From DATLZB01 sp035574175 (GTDB lineage: Bacteria; Pseudomonadota; Alphaproteobacteria; Rhizobiales; Hyphomicrobiaceae), in assembly GCA_035574175.1 (NCBI GenBank), contig DATLZB010000171.1, forward strand, positions 1 through 7,591: a DNA stretch of 7,591 nt, in the 5' to 3' direction. The position numbers and the translations under genes were made by a program. Of this stretch, positions 1 through 5,637 are shown piece by piece. The notes under the pieces were generated by a model that saw only the letters and a list, made by a program, of their open reading frames with translations, did not search any database and was not told the DNA's origin. Each line of letters begins with the position of its first letter. Within the stretch, counting starts at the first letter, position 1.

Positions 1-12
1 GCGGGGCCCCGC
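1..12. repeat. GC-rich perfect palindrome at the window edge
   Basis: GCGGGGCCCCGC is a perfect 12-bp palindrome. It could be the tip of a terminator hairpin of a gene lying before the window, but no T-run follows and the left side is cut off, so its role cannot be judged. The remaining bases up to the start of the first gene (13-54) are purine-rich and show no recognisable promoter. Confidence 0.3.
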
Positions 13-54
13 CGTGTTATGTGGGGGAGAGGGTTTGAGAAATCGGGGTGAAGA

Positions 55-1050
55 ATGGAGCGAAGGCGGCTCGGTAAGACAGGCCTGGAGGTGTCCCTGC
101 TCGGCTTCGGCTGCGGTACGGTGAGCGGGTTGATGGTGCGCGGCACGCAAGTTGAGCAGGACCGCGCCGTGCATCGTGCCATCGATCTCGGCATCACCTA
201 CTTCGACACCGCAGCCGCCTACGGCGATGGCGCCTCAGAGCGGAATCTGGGCCGTGCGCTGAGGTCGGCGCGCGCCGACCTTGTGGTTGCCACCAAAATA
301 ATGCTGACCGGCGCCGACGCTGGCTCGATTGCAGAAGCGGTCGTAGCCAGGCTCGAGGCGAGCCTCCGGCGGCTCGGGCGCGAATGCGTCGATATCGTCC
401 AGCTCCACAATAGGATTTCGACGCGCTCGGGCGGCCGCGACCTTGCTGTCGAGACCGTTCTAGGCGAGGTCGCTCCTGCCTTCGCCCGCCTTATCGACCA
501 GGGCAAGGCGCGCTATTGCGGGCTCACCGCACTGGGCGATACGGACGCTATTGGTCAGGCCATCGACTCCTGCCGCTTCGATACCGTCCAGGTCATCTAC
601 AACATGCTGAACCCGAGTGCGGCCGGTCCCGTCCCGCCCAAGTTTCCGGGACAGGACTTTGCCGGCCTGCTCGATCGTGCGAAGGCGGCGGAAATGGGCA
701 TCCTCGCGATCCGCGTGCTGGCTGCCGGCGCCCTTTCGCCGGCCGGCCCCCGCCACCCGCTCGCCAAGGCCGAGGTCGACCCCATGGGCTCCGGCTCGAC
801 GTTCGCCGCCGACATCGCCCGTGCGCGGCGCCTCGAGGCGCTCGTTCGCGAGGGCCATGCCGGCGACCTAAATGAGGCGGCGATCAGGTTTGCCGTCTCG
901 TGCCAGAACATTTCCAGCGCTGTGCTTGGCTTCTCGAGCGTTGACCAGCTTGAGGCCGCCGTGCGGGCCGTCGAGAAGGGGCCGCTCTCGGCTGCCGCGC
1001 TGGAGCGTCTGCGCGCGCTGCAGAGTTCGTTCGTGGGCGAGCCGCGCTGA
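55..1050 (+). CDS. Aldo/keto reductase family oxidoreductase
   Basis: Predicted 331-aa cytosolic NAD(P)H-dependent oxidoreductase with a TIM-barrel fold; the substrate cannot be told from sequence. The N-terminus (RRLGKTGLEVSLLGFGCG) is the classic opening of the short-loop AKR proteins related to Tas/YajO/YghZ. All four family catalytic residues are visible: Asp51 and Tyr56 in YFDTAAAYGDG, Lys81 in VATK and His118 in VQLHN. The later segment around VLGFSSVDQLEAAV matches the C-terminal cofactor-binding part of the family, and the length is normal. The ATG at 55 directly begins the conserved N-terminus; only a weak G-rich ribosome binding site precedes it. The gene stands alone on its strand and runs towards sspB, with 8 bp between the two stop codons and no hairpin terminator seen. 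The family call is firm; any physiological role would be a guess. Confidence 0.93.
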   Translation: MERRRLGKTGLEVSLLGFGCGTVSGLMVRGTQVEQDRAVHRAIDLGITYFDTAAAYGDGASERNLGRALRSARADLVVATKIMLTGADAGSIAEAVVARLEASLRRLGRECVDIVQLHNRISTRSGGRDLAVETVLGEVAPAFARLIDQGKARYCGLTALGDTDAIGQAIDSCRFDTVQVIYNMLNPSAAGPVPPKFPGQDFAGLLDRAKAAEMGILAIRVLAAGALSPAGPRHPLAKAEVDPMGSGSTFAADIARARRLEALVREGHAGDLNEAAIRFAVSCQNISSAVLGFSSVDQLEAAVRAVEKGPLSAAALERLRALQSSFVGEPR

Positions 1051-1058
1051 AGGGCAGA

Positions 1059-1724
1059 CTATTTCTTGCGGAAGGCGTCGAGGCTCACGACCTGAGCCCC
1101 CGACTTGGCGGGCTGGGCCGCCGGGTCCGAGCCTGGCGCCGGCTTGGCCTCCTCCTGGTCCTTTACCAGCATGGGGAGTCGCTCGGACGCCGGCTCGATC
1201 TCCCCCGCCTTGTCGGAGCGGGGCTTGGGACGCGTGCGCTGGCGCCGCTCCACGACTGCGCGGGGGCCCGCGCGCTCGCCGCTTTCGCCGCCCACCGAAG
1301 GCCCGCGCCGCGCACCGGTGTCCCGCCGTCGCCCGAGGCTCGGCTCCTGCGGCTCCTCGATTGCGGACAAGTCCTCAAACTGCAGCGTGTAGCGCACGCT
1401 CGGATCGAAGAACACCTTGATCGCGGTAAAGGGAATCACAAGCCGTTCGGGAATGCCGTCGAACGTGAGCTTCACTTCGAAGCGGTCGTCGGCGACCATC
1501 AGGTCCCAGAAGCGATGCTGGAGCACGATGGTCATTTCGTCGGGGTATTTCTCCTTGAGCCGGCGCGAAAGCGTGACCCCGGCCGCTCGCGTGTCGAAAG
1601 CGATGTAGAAATGATGCTCGCCCGGCAGCCCTGATTTGGCGACGCGGGCGAGAACGCTACGCACGACGCCGCGCATGGCCTCCTGAGTCAAGGCTTCGTA
1701 GTCGATCACTGGCCCGCCTGTCAT
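1059..1724 (-). CDS. sspB: SspB-type ClpXP adaptor for tmRNA-tagged proteins (alphaproteobacterial type)
   Basis: 221-aa cytosolic adaptor that binds the tmRNA-encoded tag on incomplete proteins and delivers them to ClpXP. The N-terminal folded domain (about residues 6-125) has the stretch IDYEALTQEAMRGVVRSVL, then GEHHFYIAFDT, LKEKYPDEMTIVLQH and FWDLMVADDRFEVKLTFDG, as expected for the SspB substrate-binding domain. A long charged Arg/Glu/Pro/Gly-rich region follows (about 126-210) and is probably disordered. The protein ends in VVSLDAFRKK, a short conserved tail which I take to be the ClpX-binding (XB) peptide seen at the end of SspB proteins. The ATG at 1724 has a GGAG just upstream. The gene lies on the same strand as, and directly downstream of, the tmRNA gene that makes its ligand, so readthrough co-transcription is possible. 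No separate promoter is evident. Confidence 0.9.
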   Translation of the reverse strand: MTGGPVIDYEALTQEAMRGVVRSVLARVAKSGLPGEHHFYIAFDTRAAGVTLSRRLKEKYPDEMTIVLQHRFWDLMVADDRFEVKLTFDGIPERLVIPFTAIKVFFDPSVRYTLQFEDLSAIEEPQEPSLGRRRDTGARRGPSVGGESGERAGPRAVVERRQRTRPKPRSDKAGEIEPASERLPMLVKDQEEAKPAPGSDPAAQPAKSGAQVVSLDAFRKK

Positions 1725-1772
1725 CGGCTCCGTGCTCTTTGGCCCCTTTTGCGATCCTCCTGGGGGAGACGC

Positions 1773-1808
1773 AAGAAAGTGGAGGGCTTCTGTTGCCCGG
1801 TGCCCTCC
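1773..1808 (-). terminator. 3' hairpin of tmRNA, possible weak terminator
   Basis: On the minus strand GGAGGGC (1808-1802) pairs with GCCCTCC (1787-1781) over 7 bp, followed by ACTTTCTTGC. The T-tract is interrupted, so this may be a leaky terminator, a processing boundary, or a tmRNA structural helix. A second imperfect hairpin (1751-1772) follows before sspB. Confidence 0.4.
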
Positions 1809-1990
1809 GAGACCGCGCCTACCCCGGCTAAGGAGCAGGACTTTGGTTCAGGCGTTTCGCGCTGCGTTACGCAGCGAGAGCGGCCTCAGCATAGTTGTCG
1901 TTGGCAACTATTCTGGATGGCCCGATAACGGCGGAACCATGCCGGGCGAAAGCGCAGCCTTTACACCCTCGTCGATCCTGTTTCGCCCCC
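1781..1990 (-). ncRNA. ssrA: tmRNA coding piece
   Basis: Begins with the conserved tmRNA 5' end (acceptor strand GGGGGCG, then the D-loop-like GGATCGACGAGG). A pseudoknot before the tag is supported by CGGG/CCCG (1943-1946 with 1921-1924) interlocked with CCAT/ATGG (1937-1940 with 1917-1920). The sequence AATAGTTGCC leads into the resume codon. After the tag, a 7-bp stem encloses the stop codon. The 3' end is taken as the hairpin at 1781-1808 and is approximate. Confidence 0.85.
1867..1905 (-). other. ssrA: tmRNA tag reading frame, ANDNYAEAALAA-stop
   Basis: From resume codon GCC (1905-1903) the frame reads Ala-Asn-Asp-Asn-Tyr-Ala-Glu-Ala-Ala-Leu-Ala-Ala, then TAA (1869-1867). With the alanine carried by the charged tRNA-like end, the added tag would be AANDNYAEAALAA. 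The AANDN start is the part used by SspB adaptors and the ALAA end is the part used by ClpX. The stop codon sits in the 3-nt loop of a stem formed by 1860-1866 and 1870-1876, matching the helix that surrounds the tag end in other tmRNAs. Confidence 0.92.
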
Positions 1991-2040
1991 GCCGGAACCC
2001 AGCTCTCGTCTCCGACGAAGTCCGCCGGTCGTCTGGGCTC
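1991..2040 (-). other. Intervening segment of the permuted tmRNA precursor
   Basis: These 50 nt separate the CCA end of the acceptor piece from the GGGGGCG start of the coding piece and should be removed during maturation. The segment can fold on itself: CCCAG (1998-2002) pairs with CTGGG (2033-2037), with an inner CGAC/GTCG helix (2013-2016 with 2028-2031). This would hold the two acceptor strands close together in the precursor. Confidence 0.8.
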
Positions 2041-2121
2041 TGGTGGAGGCGCCGGGTACCGCCCCCGGGTCCGATGGGCTTATTCCGACGGCCATTTATC
2101 GCCATAGCCGGACGAATCCGG
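2041..2121 (-). ncRNA. ssrA: tmRNA acceptor piece
   Basis: First part of the permuted precursor; in the mature RNA it is the aminoacylated piece. It starts near the hairpin CCGGATTCGTCCGG (2121-2108) and ends with the T-arm (CCGGG 2068-2064, 7-nt loop 2063-2057, CCCGG 2056-2052), the acceptor 3' strand CGCCTCC (2051-2045), discriminator A (2044) and an encoded CCA (2043-2041). The T-loop reads GGCGGTA instead of the usual TTCRANN. The exact mature 5' end is not determined. Confidence 0.85.
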
Positions 2122-2122
2122 C

Positions 2123-2149
2123 ACCCCTAATATAAGCGCTCACAGGGGT
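2123..2149. promoter_or_regulatory. Inverted repeat ACCCCT-N15-AGGGGT over the divergent promoter region
   Basis: Half-sites ACCCCT (2123-2128) and AGGGGT (2144-2149) are perfect inverted copies whose centres lie 21 bp apart, about two helical turns. They flank the -10 element between ssrA and the CPBP gene. The layout fits a dimeric regulator's operator, but six-base arms can occur by chance and no regulator gene is in view. Confidence 0.3.
2129..2134 (-). promoter_or_regulatory. -10 box of the ssrA promoter
   Basis: TATATT on the minus strand lies about 8-13 bases before the first tmRNA hairpin, the right place for a -10 element driving ssrA. The -35 region at 17-18 bp spacing (TTTCGT or CTTTCG, 2152-2158) is a poor match. 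The overlapping plus-strand hexamer TATAAG (2131-2136) could serve the divergent CPBP-thyA-folA genes but also lacks a clear -35 partner. Confidence 0.5.
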
Positions 2150-2183
2150 AAACGAAAGCTTCCGTTGCAGGAGCATCGACGGC

Positions 2184-2930
2184 GTGGACTCTGCACCCGG
2201 CGGCCATTGGCAGCAGGCCGGCGGCCGCTACCGGGCGGCGACGCCGTGGTCGGCGTCGGCAGCGCTCGCTGTCACCGTCGCCATCATTGTCGTCGCCATC
2301 GTCGTCGGCGGCCAGGTCGGCAGTCTGGTCGAGCGTCGGCTTGATCCTGGTACGCCCGCCCTGCGCTTGCTGGCGGGACTCGCCGCCACCCAGGGCACGG
2401 TGATCGCACTGGCGCTGCTTGCTGCGCTCGTGTTCTCGAACCGACCGCGCGCGGTGCTCGCGCTCGAGACCTTTCCGCGATTTTCGACCGTCCTCTGGGC
2501 GCTGGGCGCCATGTTCTCGCTGCTTGCCCTCTACAACCTGGCCGCATACACCCTCGATAGGGGGAGCGTCGTGGAGGATTTGCGTCCCTTCGCCGGGCTC
2601 ATGCGTTCCGAGGTGGCCTGGCTTGCCGCGATCGTCATCGGCATCGGCGCGCCGTTTTCCGAAGAGCTGCTGTTCCGCGGCTTCCTGCAGTCAGCGCTCG
2701 CCCGCTCGCGCATCGGCTATTTCGGGGCCTCCCTTGTCACCACCATGGGTTGGACGGCGCTGCACGCCGGTTATTCGGGCACCGGTCTGCTTGAGGTGTT
2801 TCTCATCGGGCTTTTGCTGTCATGGCTGCTGTGGCGGACGGGAACGCTGTGGGTGCCCATCATCTGTCACGCCGTCCACAATTCGACTCTGCTTGCCCTG
2901 CTCGCCGCTCTCGAGCTGCCCCCGGCATGA
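2184..2930 (+). CDS. CPBP-family intramembrane metalloprotease
   Basis: 248-aa multi-pass membrane protein of the CPBP (Abi/CAAX protease-like, Rce1-type) family. Hydrophobic segments are visible at about residues 25-45, 60-84, 101-121, 145-159, 203-217 and 226-246. The family motifs are intact: EELLFR at 160-165 (EExxxR), His194 in LHAGYSG and HAVHN at 229-233 (HxxxN). These glutamates and histidines form the presumed metal site, so an active protease is expected; its substrate is unknown. The start is a GTG, chosen because AGGAG lies 10 nt upstream and no in-frame ATG occurs before the first membrane segment. It is the first gene of the group CPBP-thyA-folA and is transcribed divergently from ssrA. 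The link to thymidylate synthesis is positional only. Confidence 0.87.
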   Translation: MDSAPGGHWQQAGGRYRAATPWSASAALAVTVAIIVVAIVVGGQVGSLVERRLDPGTPALRLLAGLAATQGTVIALALLAALVFSNRPRAVLALETFPRFSTVLWALGAMFSLLALYNLAAYTLDRGSVVEDLRPFAGLMRSEVAWLAAIVIGIGAPFSEELLFRGFLQSALARSRIGYFGASLVTTMGWTALHAGYSGTGLLEVFLIGLLLSWLLWRTGTLWVPIICHAVHNSTLLALLAALELPPA

Positions 2931-2974
2931 TCGGCGACTGGCCCACGTGCGACTCAGTCGTTATCCTTCGCCGC

Positions 2975-3769
2975 ATGGAGCAGTATCTTGAGCTGATGCG
3001 CCGGGTGCGCTTCGAAGGCGTGAAGAAAAGAGATCGGACCGGTACCGGCACGCTCAGCGTGTTCGGCCATCAGATGCGTTTCGATCTCGCCGCCGGCTTC
3101 CCTCTCCTCACCACCAAGAAGCTCCACGTCAAATCCATCATCCATGAGCTTATCTGGTTCCTGAGGGGCGAGACCAACACTGCCTACCTCAAGGCGAACG
3201 GCGTTTCGATTTGGGATGAGTGGGCGGACGAGAACGGCGAGCTCGGGCCGATTTACGGCAAGCAGTGGCGCTCGTGGTCTGCCCCCGACGGCCGTACCAT
3301 CGACCAGATTGCGGAAGTAATCGACACGCTCAAGACCGATCGCGATAGCCGCCGCATGATCGTGTCGGCATGGAATCCGGCCGACATGCCGCGCATGGCG
3401 CTCGCGCCCTGTCATTGCCTCTTCCAGTTCTACGTGGCGGACGGGCGGCTGTCCTGCCAGCTCTACCAGCGTTCGGCCGATGTGTTCCTGGGCGTACCGT
3501 TCAACATCGCGAGCTACGCGCTGCTCACCATGATGATGGCGCAGGTCACAGGGCTGAAGCCAGGTGAGTTCATCCACACCTTCGGCGATGCGCACCTGTA
3601 TCTCAATCATCTGGAGCAGGCAGACCTGCAACTGAGCCGGACGCCGCGACCTCTGCCCCGCATGGAGATCGATCCTTCCGTGCGTTCCATCTTCGATTTC
3701 CGATACGAACATTTCCATCTTGCCGGCTACGATCCCCACCCGCACATCAGGGCCGAGGTGGCGGTGTGA
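2975..3769 (+). CDS. thyA: Thymidylate synthase
   Basis: Makes dTMP from dUMP using 5,10-methylene-tetrahydrofolate and releases dihydrofolate; cytosolic homodimer. From the ATG at 2975 the protein has 264 aa, the same length as E. coli ThyA, and key residues fall at the same numbers: Arg126-Arg127 (phosphate binding, RRMIV), catalytic Cys146 in LAPCHCLFQF, and Asn177 in FNIASY. The N-terminal RTGTGTLSVFG and the C-terminal HPHIRAEVAV are also typical. This start lacks a clear ribosome binding site. An in-frame ATG at 2927 overlaps the CPBP stop as ATGA and would add 16 residues with no family resemblance, so the start is uncertain. The last bases overlap the GTG start of folA, giving a dTMP/folate cycling pair. 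Confidence 0.96.
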   Translation: MEQYLELMRRVRFEGVKKRDRTGTGTLSVFGHQMRFDLAAGFPLLTTKKLHVKSIIHELIWFLRGETNTAYLKANGVSIWDEWADENGELGPIYGKQWRSWSAPDGRTIDQIAEVIDTLKTDRDSRRMIVSAWNPADMPRMALAPCHCLFQFYVADGRLSCQLYQRSADVFLGVPFNIASYALLTMMMAQVTGLKPGEFIHTFGDAHLYLNHLEQADLQLSRTPRPLPRMEIDPSVRSIFDFRYEHFHLAGYDPHPHIRAEVAV

Positions 3770-4299
3770 GCGCGCGCGCCAAGGGGCCGATCGTGGCGCT
3801 CGTGGTCGCCGTCGCCGAGAACGGCGTCATCGGCACGGGTGGCAAGCTGCCCTGGCGCATGTCCTCCGACCTCAAGCGATTCCGCGCACTGACCATGGGC
3901 AAGCCCGTGATCATGGGGCGCCGCACCTTCGCTTCGCTCGCCAAGCCCCTCGACGGCCGCGAGAACATCGTCGTCACGCGCAACCCCGCGTTTGCGTGCC
4001 AAGGCGTGACCCCGGTTCCGAGCCTTTCCGCCGCTCTCGCCTTGGCGCGGGAGACGGCGGCGGCCTCCGGTGCTGAGGAGATCATGGTCATCGGCGGCGC
4101 CCAGATATATCGCGACGTGCTGCCCTTCGCCGACCGCATCTACCTCACCCGCGTGCATGGCTCGCCGCCGGGCGACACGTATTTTCCCGAGATTGATCCT
4201 ACGAGGTGGCGCGAGGTTTCCTGCGAGCAGCTGCCGAAAGGGCCCAAGGACGACTATTTCGCCACGCTCTTTGTCTTTGACCGTATCGCGGGCTGTTGA
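3766..4299 (+). CDS. folA: Dihydrofolate reductase
   Basis: NADPH-dependent reduction of dihydrofolate to tetrahydrofolate, renewing the cofactor that ThyA oxidises. The 177-aa product shows the DHFR signatures: NGVIGTGGKLPW (residues 19-30), acidic active-site residue Asp35 in SSDLKRF (equivalent to Asp27 of E. coli), KPVIMGRRTF, the NADPH-binding GRENIVVTRNP, IMVIGGAQIY and GDTYFPE. The start is the GTG that shares GTGA with the thyA stop, so translation is probably coupled to thyA. The residues before IVALVVAVAENG form an extension of about seven residues, which is unremarkable. A hairpin with a T-rich tail follows the stop at once, marking the end of this transcription unit. Confidence 0.96.
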   Translation: MSARAKGPIVALVVAVAENGVIGTGGKLPWRMSSDLKRFRALTMGKPVIMGRRTFASLAKPLDGRENIVVTRNPAFACQGVTPVPSLSAALALARETAAASGAEEIMVIGGAQIYRDVLPFADRIYLTRVHGSPPGDTYFPEIDPTRWREVSCEQLPKGPKDDYFATLFVFDRIAGC

Positions 4300-4318
4300 G
4301 CCGAGAACTCGGCTTTCT
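4299..4318 (+). terminator. Probable intrinsic terminator after folA
   Basis: AGCCGA (4299-4304) pairs with TCGGCT (4309-4314) around a GAAC loop, followed by TTTCT. The stem begins at the last base of the folA stop codon. The stem is short and the T-run is interrupted, so termination may be partial. Confidence 0.55.
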
Positions 4319-4362
4319 GCCTTGAAGCGCGATGGGGCCTCACCAAATGTGCCGATGCAAGT

Positions 4363-4391
4363 TTGCGCACACCGGGAGGGTGCCCTATAAG
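4363..4391 (+). promoter_or_regulatory. Sigma70-type promoter upstream of hflK
   Basis: TTGCGC (4363-4368), a 17-bp spacer and TATAAG (4386-4391) form a good housekeeping-type promoter. Transcription would begin near 4398, leaving an untranslated leader of roughly 110 nt before hflK. It lies beyond the folA terminator, which supports hflK as the first gene of its own operon. Confidence 0.55.
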
Positions 4392-4510
4392 CGTGCTTTC
4401 TCTTTGCCTAGCCGCGCAAAAGGCTTTCGCGCCGTGCTGCGGGACGTCCTCGGCGGCGCGGCCGAGGGACGACAGGCACCAGTTTCAGACAAGAGGAAAG
4501 GCGAAAGAGG

Positions 4511-5635
4511 ATGGCTCGGAACCCACAGGGCGGGGGCGGATGGAAAAGCGGCGGCGGCGGTCCGTGGGGACAGGGCCCGTGGGGACAAGGGCCCTCCGGT
4601 GGCCAGCAGCCCGACCTGGAGGAGATCCTCAAGCGCGGCCAGGACAGGCTGAAGCAGGTGATGCCCGGCTCGGGCCTGCCCGGGCCGCTGATCTTTTTGA
4701 TCGTGGCGGTGGCCATGGCGGTGGCCGGCTTCTATGCCTTCACTTTCACGGTGAGGCCGGATGAGCTCGGCGTCGTGCTCCGGTTCGGCAAGTTCGTGCG
4801 CCAGGAGCCCCCGGGGCTGCACTTCAGGATGCCCTATCCGATCGAGGAGGTGCGCCTGCCCAAAGTTACCCGCAAGAACATTATCCAGGTGGGCTTCCGC
4901 TCCGGCGCCGGCGGCCGCATCGGCCAGCAGGGTGTGCGCACCGTCCAGGAAGAGAGCCTGATGCTGACCGGCGACGAGAACGTGGTCGAGGTGCCGTTCG
5001 TCGTCACCTGGCGCATCCAGGATGCGGAAAAGTACCTGTTCCAAATCCAGCGACCGGAAGAAACGGTCAAGGACGTGGCCGAAAGCGCCATGCGCGAGAT
5101 CGTCGGCAAGCGCCGGTTCGAGGACATCCTGGTCGCCGAGCTCGGCGCCATTCGTCTCACCGTGCAGAAGCTGATGCAGGATATTCTCGATTCCTACAGC
5201 TCGGGCATCGTCATCGACGAGATCAGCTTGCAGCAGGTGTTCCCGCCCCAGCAGGTGGGCGACGCCTTCCGCGACGTGCAGGCGGCCAGAATCGATCTTG
5301 AGACCTTCAAGAACGAGGCCGAGGCTTACGCCAGCAAGGTGGTTCCGGAAGCCCGCGGCGAGGCTGATCGGGTGCTCGCCCAGGCGGAGGGCTACCGCCA
5401 GCAGACGGTGGCCGAGGCCATTGGCCAGGTCACGCGTTTCCTCAAGGTCTACGAGGAGTACCGCAAGGCGCCGGAGGTGACGCGGCGGCGGCTCTTTCTG
5501 GAAACCATGGAGCGCGTCTACGGCGGCGCCGACAAGATCATCATTGACAGCAAGACGGGTCCAGGCGTCGTGCCCTACCTGCCGCTCACCGAGATGCAGT
5601 CCCAGCCCAAGCGCAAGACCGAAGGAGGCAACTGA
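4511..5635 (+). CDS. hflK: HflK, SPFH-domain membrane protein controlling FtsH
   Basis: 374-aa subunit of the HflK-HflC assembly, which surrounds and modulates the membrane protease FtsH. The N-terminal part is rich in Gly, Trp and Gln (residues 6-33, with a GPWGQ duplication) and should lie in the cytoplasm. One membrane segment follows (about 59-80), then the SPFH/band-7 domain beginning VRPDELGVVLRFGKF, with LTGDENVVEVPFVVTWRI and the later EISLQQVFPPQQVGDAFRDVQAAR. A helical Ala/Glu-rich segment (about 260-300) precedes a C-terminus with the family's PYLPL motif. The ATG at 4511 has AGGAAAG ten bases upstream. hflC starts 2 nt after the stop, so the two are translated as a pair. It is slightly shorter than the E. 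coli protein but has all parts. Confidence 0.95.
   Translation: MARNPQGGGGWKSGGGGPWGQGPWGQGPSGGQQPDLEEILKRGQDRLKQVMPGSGLPGPLIFLIVAVAMAVAGFYAFTFTVRPDELGVVLRFGKFVRQEPPGLHFRMPYPIEEVRLPKVTRKNIIQVGFRSGAGGRIGQQGVRTVQEESLMLTGDENVVEVPFVVTWRIQDAEKYLFQIQRPEETVKDVAESAMREIVGKRRFEDILVAELGAIRLTVQKLMQDILDSYSSGIVIDEISLQQVFPPQQVGDAFRDVQAARIDLETFKNEAEAYASKVVPEARGEADRVLAQAEGYRQQTVAEAIGQVTRFLKVYEEYRKAPEVTRRRLFLETMERVYGGADKIIIDSKTGPGVVPYLPLTEMQSQPKRKTEGGN
4562..4591 (+). repeat. Two tandem 15-bp repeats in hflK
   Basis: CCGTGGGGACAGGGC (4562-4576) is followed directly by CCGTGGGGACAAGGG (4577-4591), differing at two bases. The unit keeps the frame and encodes PWGQG twice in the Gly-rich HflK N-terminus. Confidence 0.8.
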
Positions 5636-5637
5636 TC

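Larger units (their letters stand above)
1781..2123 (-). ncRNA. ssrA: tmRNA, circularly permuted two-piece type
   Basis: Ribosome-rescue RNA acting as both tRNA and mRNA. Read on the minus strand it contains, in permuted order: a UUCG-capped hairpin (2121-2108), a T-arm and acceptor 3' strand ending CCA (2041), a 50-nt spacer, a tmRNA 5' end GGGGGCGAAACAGGATCGAC (1990-1971), a pseudoknot-like region, the resume codon and a tag frame. The two separated acceptor strands GGGGGCG (1990-1984) and CGCCTCC (2051-2045) pair over 7 bp with one G-U. The tag ends in LAA, the usual ClpXP degron. This permutation, in which the precursor is cut into acceptor and coding pieces, is the known alphaproteobacterial form. 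The 5' end is estimated from the -10 box and the 3' end from the last hairpin; both may be off by tens of bases. Confidence 0.93.

Noticed and set aside
872..1420. 182-codon plus-strand frame spanning the aldo/keto reductase end and sspB
   Set aside because: It is a frame shadow of one real gene and antisense to another; the product is Arg/Pro/Ala/Ser low complexity typical of off-frame GC-rich DNA.
1751..1772. Imperfect hairpin between tmRNA and sspB as an intrinsic terminator
   Set aside because: On the minus strand it is followed by AAAAGGGG, not a T-run; it may instead be part of the sspB leader.
1732..2130. 132-codon plus-strand open frame between sspB and the CPBP gene
   Set aside because: It lies antisense to the tmRNA gene; the translation has no recognisable family and the structure on the other strand explains the sequence fully.
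2954..3745. 263-codon minus-strand frame opposite thyA
   Set aside because: Mirror frame of a highly conserved gene whose residues match ThyA numbering; no own family features.
4319..4510. Search for a small gene or RNA in the folA-hflK spacer
   Set aside because: Apart from the promoter at 4363-4391 and the leader, I see no frame with a binding site and no convincing RNA fold.
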